This document shows, piece after piece, positions 16,597 to 20,000 of a DNA stretch of 20,000 nt. Within the stretch, counting starts at the first letter, position 1. The number at the start of each line of letters is the position of its first letter. This DNA is from Zelonia costaricensis (taxonomy: Eukaryota; Euglenozoa; Kinetoplastea; Trypanosomatida; Trypanosomatidae): assembly GCA_030849075.1 (NCBI GenBank), contig JASAOO010003221.1, positions 1 through 20,000 on the forward strand, written 5' to 3'. The notes under the pieces are model-generated. The model saw only the letters and a program-made list of their open reading frames with translations, did no database searches and was not told the origin of the DNA. The position numbers and the translations under genes are program-made.

Positions 16597-17225
16597 GGCG
16601 TGTCAAAGTTGTGATGGATGTCCGAGTGTCGGCCTTCAATTCATGCGAAACCGTGGCACGCAATGCACCGAGCAGAAAAGTCGAGAGAAGAGGAACGGAC
16701 GTGTGTTTGCCGTGAGCATGGAGGAGTTACATGCGGGGCGACATGAGTGCAGCCGTTTAGCGCGCGAGATAAAAGAAAGAGCGGAGCTTGCCTGCGCATG
16801 CGCCCGACCTGCGCAGCTACAAAGCCACCTCTTCCTTTTTTTTTTTTTTGCTCAGCTGTGGGAGCTCCCGCAGCACTTCCAGGCCCTCGGAGTGCTCGCC
16901 AGCTGAGGCTGTCCAGCTGTGCAGAGGTGAGGGACCAAAAAAAAAAGAAGAAGAGCAGACACAGAGTGCGTCGAGCACCCGCAAATCGTGTTGCATACAG
17001 ATCTGAGGCCCGTGCTCTACTTCCTTTTCTTGAGTATGTGCGCCTGATGCCCATCTTTGTTCTTCGAGGATACAGGAGGTAAGAAAAAAAAAAGAGACAT
17101 CGGAGAGGTTAAAACCTGGCCAAAGAAACGGAAAATGAGCGGTACAGCTTTTCTTTTCAGATTTTTCTTTTTTTTTTCCGATCCCGCACATGTGCTCATG
17201 GTATCGAAAGCAGCTGCAACTGCTT
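16597..17225. other. Spacer between acidic repeat protein and thioredoxin genes
   Basis: 629 nt without a supported gene. It contains T14 at 16836-16849, A10 at 16937-16946, A10 at 17084-17093 and T10 at 17168-17177. On the minus strand it comprises the 3' UTR of the acidic repeat protein gene and the thioredoxin leader. Confidence 0.75.
16634..16705 (-). promoter_or_regulatory. Candidate spliced-leader acceptor for the thioredoxin gene
   Basis: On the minus strand a C/T tract (about 16705-16669) precedes the first AG at 16635-16634. The leader would be about 37 nt with no ATG before the thioredoxin start at 16596; the one nearby upstream ATG lies on the intron side. Confidence 0.45.
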
Positions 17226-18185
17226 CTACGCAGCCGCCTTCTTCTGCGGCTTCTGCGCCTTCTTCGCTTTCGGCTTTGGCGCAGCCTTCTTCACGGGGCC
17301 ACCCCGAGGCAGCGGCACATCAGCGCACGCCGGCACGAAGTCAGCCGCGACACGCATCGGCTTCTTCTGCGGCGGATCAAAGTGGAACGGCGCTTGGGTG
17401 GATGGGCGGAAGCGCTGCTTTTCAGCCTCCTCAAGCTGCTTGCGCTTGTTGTCTGCCGGAGAGGAGAAGACGACCTGGGAGCCGTCGCCGTAAAAGAGAT
17501 CGTGGTAGGTGCCCTCCTGCTTCATGCGATCGGGATGCTCCTTCTTGAAGCGCTCCAAATCGTAGGGTAGCATTAGCGGCATGCCAGGGTCGACGTAAGC
17601 GCGCCGCTCCTCCCAGTCACGGGATGCCCCGTTTGCCGTCGGAATCGTTTCGTGCGCCTTCACTGTCTCATTGTAGGCATCCGTCTTCGCGCGGATTGTG
17701 GACATGTAGTGCGCAATAAATGCCGGCGGCTCAGAGAAGAGGCTCTGCTCCATGGCGATGATGTCCTTGCAGATGTCCACAGCGTTCTGGCAGAGCTCCT
17801 CGTCTTCGCGCGAGAACGCACTGAGGCCGCGAATCACAGACATGTAGCACTCGTCCACCTCGCGAACGGCCAGCTTGAAGATGCGCGGGTCAGAAACGTC
17901 CTCGTCGCCAGCAAGGGCGACGGCGCCATCCTGCTCGTCACCGGCACCGGCTTCATCGGCGCCCCCAGCCCGCTCGGCGGCCGCAACCGCTTGCTCATCC
18001 TCAGGGCCATCGATCTCGGCAGCCGCGGGCGCATCCTCTTCCTGCTCCGGAGACTGCTCCGGCTCTGGGGATTGCTCCTGCTCCGGAGACTGCTCCTGCT
18101 CTGGGGACTGCTCCTGCTCCGGAGACTGCTTCTGGTCCTGTGGCTGCTCCTCCCCAGCGTACTGCTCCTGCTCTTGAGAAGACAT
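17226..18185 (-). CDS. Acidic SPEQEQ-repeat protein with basic tail, function unknown
   Basis: 319 residues, ATG to TAG. Residues 1-20 are Gln/Glu-rich. Residues 21-50 are five tandem hexapeptides (SPEQEQ three times, then SPEPEQ and SPEQEE). An acidic Ala/Glu linker runs to about 98. Residues 99-182 look like a folded helical core (RIFKLAVREVDECYMSVIRG, then ELCQNAVDICKDIIAM, then FIAHYMSTIRAK). Residues 190-295 are more extended and rich in Pro and aromatics (PLMLPYDLERF, YHDLFYGDGSQVVF, FHFDPPQKKP). The last 22 residues are Lys/Ala/Pro-rich (KPKAKKAQKPQKKAAA). No membrane or signal sequence is present. The opposite charge of the two ends suggests interaction with a polyanion or cytoskeletal partner, but that is only inference. 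I do not recognise the family. Confidence 0.92.
   Translation of the reverse strand: MSSQEQEQYAGEEQPQDQKQSPEQEQSPEQEQSPEQEQSPEPEQSPEQEEDAPAAAEIDGPEDEQAVAAAERAGGADEAGAGDEQDGAVALAGDEDVSDPRIFKLAVREVDECYMSVIRGLSAFSREDEELCQNAVDICKDIIAMEQSLFSEPPAFIAHYMSTIRAKTDAYNETVKAHETIPTANGASRDWEERRAYVDPGMPLMLPYDLERFKKEHPDRMKQEGTYHDLFYGDGSQVVFSSPADNKRKQLEEAEKQRFRPSTQAPFHFDPPQKKPMRVAADFVPACADVPLPRGGPVKKAAPKPKAKKAQKPQKKAAA
18036..18125 (-). repeat. In-frame 18-bp tandem repeat (5 units)
   Basis: Five 18-nt units encode the SPEQEQ-type hexapeptides of the protein at 17226-18185. Units differ mainly at silent or nearly silent positions (CCGGAGAC and CTGGGGAC forms on the plus strand), which suggests the array is not freshly expanded. 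Copy number is likely to vary between strains. Confidence 0.9.
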
Positions 18186-18275
18186 GACGAAACTCTTCTT
18201 TTTTTTTTTTGCGATGGGGTGACTTCGTGCTTGTGAGCGTGTTTATATGTGACTGTGATAAGAAACACCTCGATA

Positions 18276-18303
18276 CTGCCGAGAGTAGGTAAGTGAAAGT
18301 GGT
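18276..18303 (-). promoter_or_regulatory. Candidate spliced-leader acceptor for the acidic repeat protein gene
   Basis: On the minus strand a C/T-rich stretch (18303-18280) is followed by CAG with the AG at 18277-18276. The leader would be about 90 nt, without an upstream ATG, and would contain an A12 run (18210-18199) about 14 nt before the start codon. Confidence 0.45.
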
Positions 18304-18519
18304 ATCGTTCGTAGCAAAAAAAAAAAAGGCGAGCGGTCAAAATGAGAGCGAAGTTGGAAGCTGCATTAAGCTGTAAGTCAACTCACGTGCACAGCTGCCC
18401 ACAAGTCAAAGCAAGCATGTGCGCGCAGCCACGTGAGACTGTTCCTTCATTTGCCTTTGCCGGAAACAGATACGGCGCACTGCATAAGCTGGCCATTCAA
18501 TTTCGATTGCACCAGGTGC

Positions 18520-18534
18520 AAAAAAAAAAAAAAA
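18520..18534. repeat. A15 homopolymer
   Basis: Fifteen consecutive A on the plus strand (U15 in the transcript), about 190 nt beyond the stop codon of the 183-residue protein gene. It is the longest of the A/T runs clustered between 15.5 and 18.6 kb. Confidence 0.95.
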
Positions 18535-18720
18535 GAACTAGCGCTTTTCTGTGGCAAGAAAGGCAGGATAGAGCTCAATCTTGTACGCCGTGTGTTTGCA
18601 CCTCGCCTTTTGTGGTTGTCACATTGATTTGTATCCTGTCTCGTAACGATCTTTGCTTTTGAGCAGCTGTGTACAGAAGGTCAAAAAATGAAGAGTTCCG
18701 CATTTCACAGCGAAAGAGGT

Positions 18721-19272
18721 CTACTCGGTCCTGCTTGCTACAAACCGCTCTAGGTCATCCGCTCGCAAGAAAAGCGAGTGCGCAGACGTCTCTGCCGGTA
18801 ACGTCTGGGGTGCCTCGGTGCGTGATGCCGTACGCCGCCGCGGAGGCGGTGAGCGCGTTTCCTTTCGGAACTTGCGCTCGGCAAGAAGCGCCCGCGTCGT
18901 CTCGCTTCGCTTCCCATCCAGATACGTGTGCACGTCAGCGATGTGCGACCTCCAAACTGCATCCTGCCTGGAAGCGGGTGTTTCAACGTATCGATGCAGG
19001 CGACGTGCCTTCAGAGTTTTGTCAGTATTCTTCACAGTCGCTGGTGTCACGGGCACCGCTGCTGCGCTTTGCAACGCAGTCCTGCCTGCTGAAGGGTCAG
19101 CATCTTCAGGCGCTTCACCGATGCGCATCAAAAGCTCCTCGATCTCCTGTATTTGATCCTCGAAGAACTCATCTTGTGAAGGGGTCGCTAGAGTGGCGTC
19201 GCGGCTCTCGTCGAGACAAAAAGGTGACCTACGTGCTGCACCTGGCGAAGCGAAGTCGCCGCGCCTCTCCAT
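18721..19272 (-). CDS. Hypothetical protein, 183 residues
   Basis: Ends in TAG. The frame stays open to 19557, but the upstream part reads like untranslated sequence, and a pyrimidine tract plus AG at 19291-19331 places the mRNA start just before the ATG at 19272, so I chose that start. Residues 33-52 form an acidic amphipathic helix (DEFFEDQIQEIEELLMRI). Residues 85-136 are a basic helical stretch (TLKARRLHRYVE, VWRSHIADVHTYLDGKRSETTRALL). Residues 137-160 are basic and Pro/Arg-rich. The C-terminus ends SLFLRADDLERFVASRTE. No signal peptide or membrane segment is present. Family not recognised; the helical charge pattern suggests a small structural or adaptor protein, but this is inference. 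Confidence 0.8.
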   Translation of the reverse strand: MERRGDFASPGAARRSPFCLDESRDATLATPSQDEFFEDQIQEIEELLMRIGEAPEDADPSAGRTALQSAAAVPVTPATVKNTDKTLKARRLHRYVETPASRQDAVWRSHIADVHTYLDGKRSETTRALLAERKFRKETRSPPPRRRTASRTEAPQTLPAETSAHSLFLRADDLERFVASRTE

Positions 19273-19722
19273 GACTTCTCTCTGACTGCGCTGATACCAG
19301 TGGAGCCGCAGTGCACGCGGGAAAAGAAAGGGCGGCACAAAGAGAGCTAGAGAGTCGACAGAGTGGAAAGTACCTGTGCATTGTAGTGATGACGCCGTCA
19401 GTTCGGCTCTACTTCTTTTGTGCGTGGGGTGTGGATTGAACCACACAGCGCAGACTCCTCGTTCCCCCAGTTTTTTTGAGGGTGTTTCAGCATTCCAAGG
19501 TGCTCTCACGCAACCCTTCGGCTTCGACTTCAGTTGTGCCGATGGCCTGCTGCGCAATATGCGGCGCTTCTGTGCCTCCCTCGCTGTCTTCCTGTGTAGG
19601 ATGGCTTTTCCACCACGCAGTTTTATGCTTCAACCCCCCCCCCCTTCACACGGCAAGCCGGTGCTGCGGAGGGTTGCAAAAGAGAGAGCGGCGCTTTTCC
19701 TCTGCGATTAGCGCGCAGCTCC
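19273..19722. other. Spacer upstream of the 183-residue protein gene
   Basis: 450 nt, with the candidate acceptor near 19291 and a C11 run at 19634-19644. No independent gene is supported here. Confidence 0.6.
19291..19331 (-). promoter_or_regulatory. Candidate spliced-leader acceptor for the 183-residue protein gene
   Basis: On the minus strand the tract CCTTTCTTTTCCC (19331-19319) is followed after about 27 nt by the first AG at 19292-19291. The leader would be about 18 nt before the ATG at 19272. This supports the internal ATG over the longer open frame. Confidence 0.45.
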
Positions 19723-20000
19723 CTAAGCCCCCCCCCATCTCTCTCTTCCCGGATCACTTCTGGTCTTAAGTGACCACACCGAAACGCGGGGGGGGGGGGG
19801 AAGCCGGGGACCAAATGACGAAGAAAGGAGCTCCACAAAAGCCGTCACAGAAGCACTCGCCCCCGCCGAGATGCTTCCAAAAGTACGGCTCACCTCGTCA
19901 TAAAGAGGTTTAGAGAGAGTGTGTCTCATCTTGGAGGCGGTGGGCAAAGTTGGCGTCTGCGTTTCGTGCCGTTCCTTCGTACACGCGGTTATACAAATTC
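19723..20000 (-). CDS. Possible 3' end of a gene running off the right edge
   Basis: On the minus strand one frame is open from the window edge to a TAG at 19723 (about 91 codons). The portion from 19929 downward reads MRHTLSKPLYDEV, then TFGSISAGASASVTAFVELL, which is protein-like. The end passes through a G13 run (19788-19800) encoding PPPP and finishes RERWGGA, which is less convincing and sensitive to homopolymer error. It could instead be a small 68-residue protein starting at the ATG at 19929, or untranslated DNA. The 450-nt gap to the next gene fits normal spacing for this array. Confidence 0.35.
   Translation of the reverse strand, partial: ICITACTKERHETQTPTLPTASKMRHTLSKPLYDEVSRTFGSISAGASASVTAFVELLSSSFGPRLPPPPRVSVWSLKTRSDPGRERWGGA
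19788..19800. repeat. G13 homopolymer
   Basis: Thirteen consecutive G on the plus strand near the right edge, inside the possible partial reading frame. A one-base length error here would change where that frame ends. Confidence 0.9.

Larger units (their letters stand above)
18186..18720. other. Spacer between the 183-residue and acidic repeat protein genes
   Basis: 535 nt with no supported gene. It contains T12 at 18199-18210, A12 at 18316-18327 and A15 at 18520-18534. It comprises the 3' UTR of the 183-residue protein gene and the leader of the acidic repeat protein gene. Confidence 0.75.

Noticed and set aside
7978..18185. Functional cluster of membrane-traffic and flagellar genes (depalmitoylase, SCAMP, BBS-type chaperonin)
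   Set aside because: Trypanosomatid gene arrays are co-transcribed without functional grouping, and mRNAs are processed separately, so proximity is not evidence of a shared pathway.
19273..19557. 278-residue version of the 183-residue protein
   Set aside because: The added N-terminus has untranslated-type composition, and a pyrimidine tract with the first AG at 19292-19291 lies downstream of that start.
1..20000. CRISPR arrays, insertion sequences, tRNA or rRNA genes
   Set aside because: No regularly spaced repeats, transposase frames, cloverleaf-like segments or rRNA-like sequence were noticed on either strand; the organism type also rules out CRISPR.

Overview
The window looks like nuclear DNA of a trypanosomatid flagellate of the Leishmania type. 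The DNA is GC-rich. Every convincing gene lies on the minus strand as a single intronless reading frame. Genes are separated by 0.4 to 2.6 kb of simple-sequence-rich spacer. Most gene starts are preceded, on the minus strand, by a pyrimidine tract and then an AG, which is the signature of trans-splicing within a polycistronic unit. I cannot fix the species from sequence alone. Transcription runs right to left, so the layout below goes from high to low coordinates.

Right part (about 14.4-20 kb): a possible 3' end of a gene running off the right edge (19723-20000); an unrecognised 183-residue protein (18721-19272); an unrecognised acidic 319-residue protein with five SPEQEQ-type hexapeptide repeats (17226-18185); a thioredoxin with an intact WCGPC site and a C-terminal SAP-like tail (16132-16596); and a secretory carrier membrane protein, SCAMP (14443-15543). 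Spacers here are rich in long A/T homopolymers.

Middle (11.8-14.4 kb): a 2.6 kb spacer with no convincing gene, probably the SCAMP 3' UTR.

Left part (1-11.8 kb): a 1278-residue ABHD17-type alpha/beta hydrolase (protein depalmitoylase family) carrying four C-terminal membrane segments (7978-11814); a 532-residue protein with a helical N-terminal domain and long low-complexity linkers (5657-7255); and a 1013-residue protein (1567-4608) that I read as a highly divergent group II chaperonin-like protein resembling the Bardet-Biedl chaperonins (MKKS/BBS12 type). The first 1.57 kb holds no gene but contains a perfect 13-bp inverted repeat. Spacers here carry (GT)n and poly-G tracts rather than A/T runs.

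No operon-style functional logic should be assumed, because trypanosomatid arrays are co-transcribed without functional grouping. The most interesting items are the divergent chaperonin-like protein, the ABHD17 plus four-TM fusion with a Cys in the oxyanion motif, the thioredoxin tail, and the perfect hairpin near position 1058.
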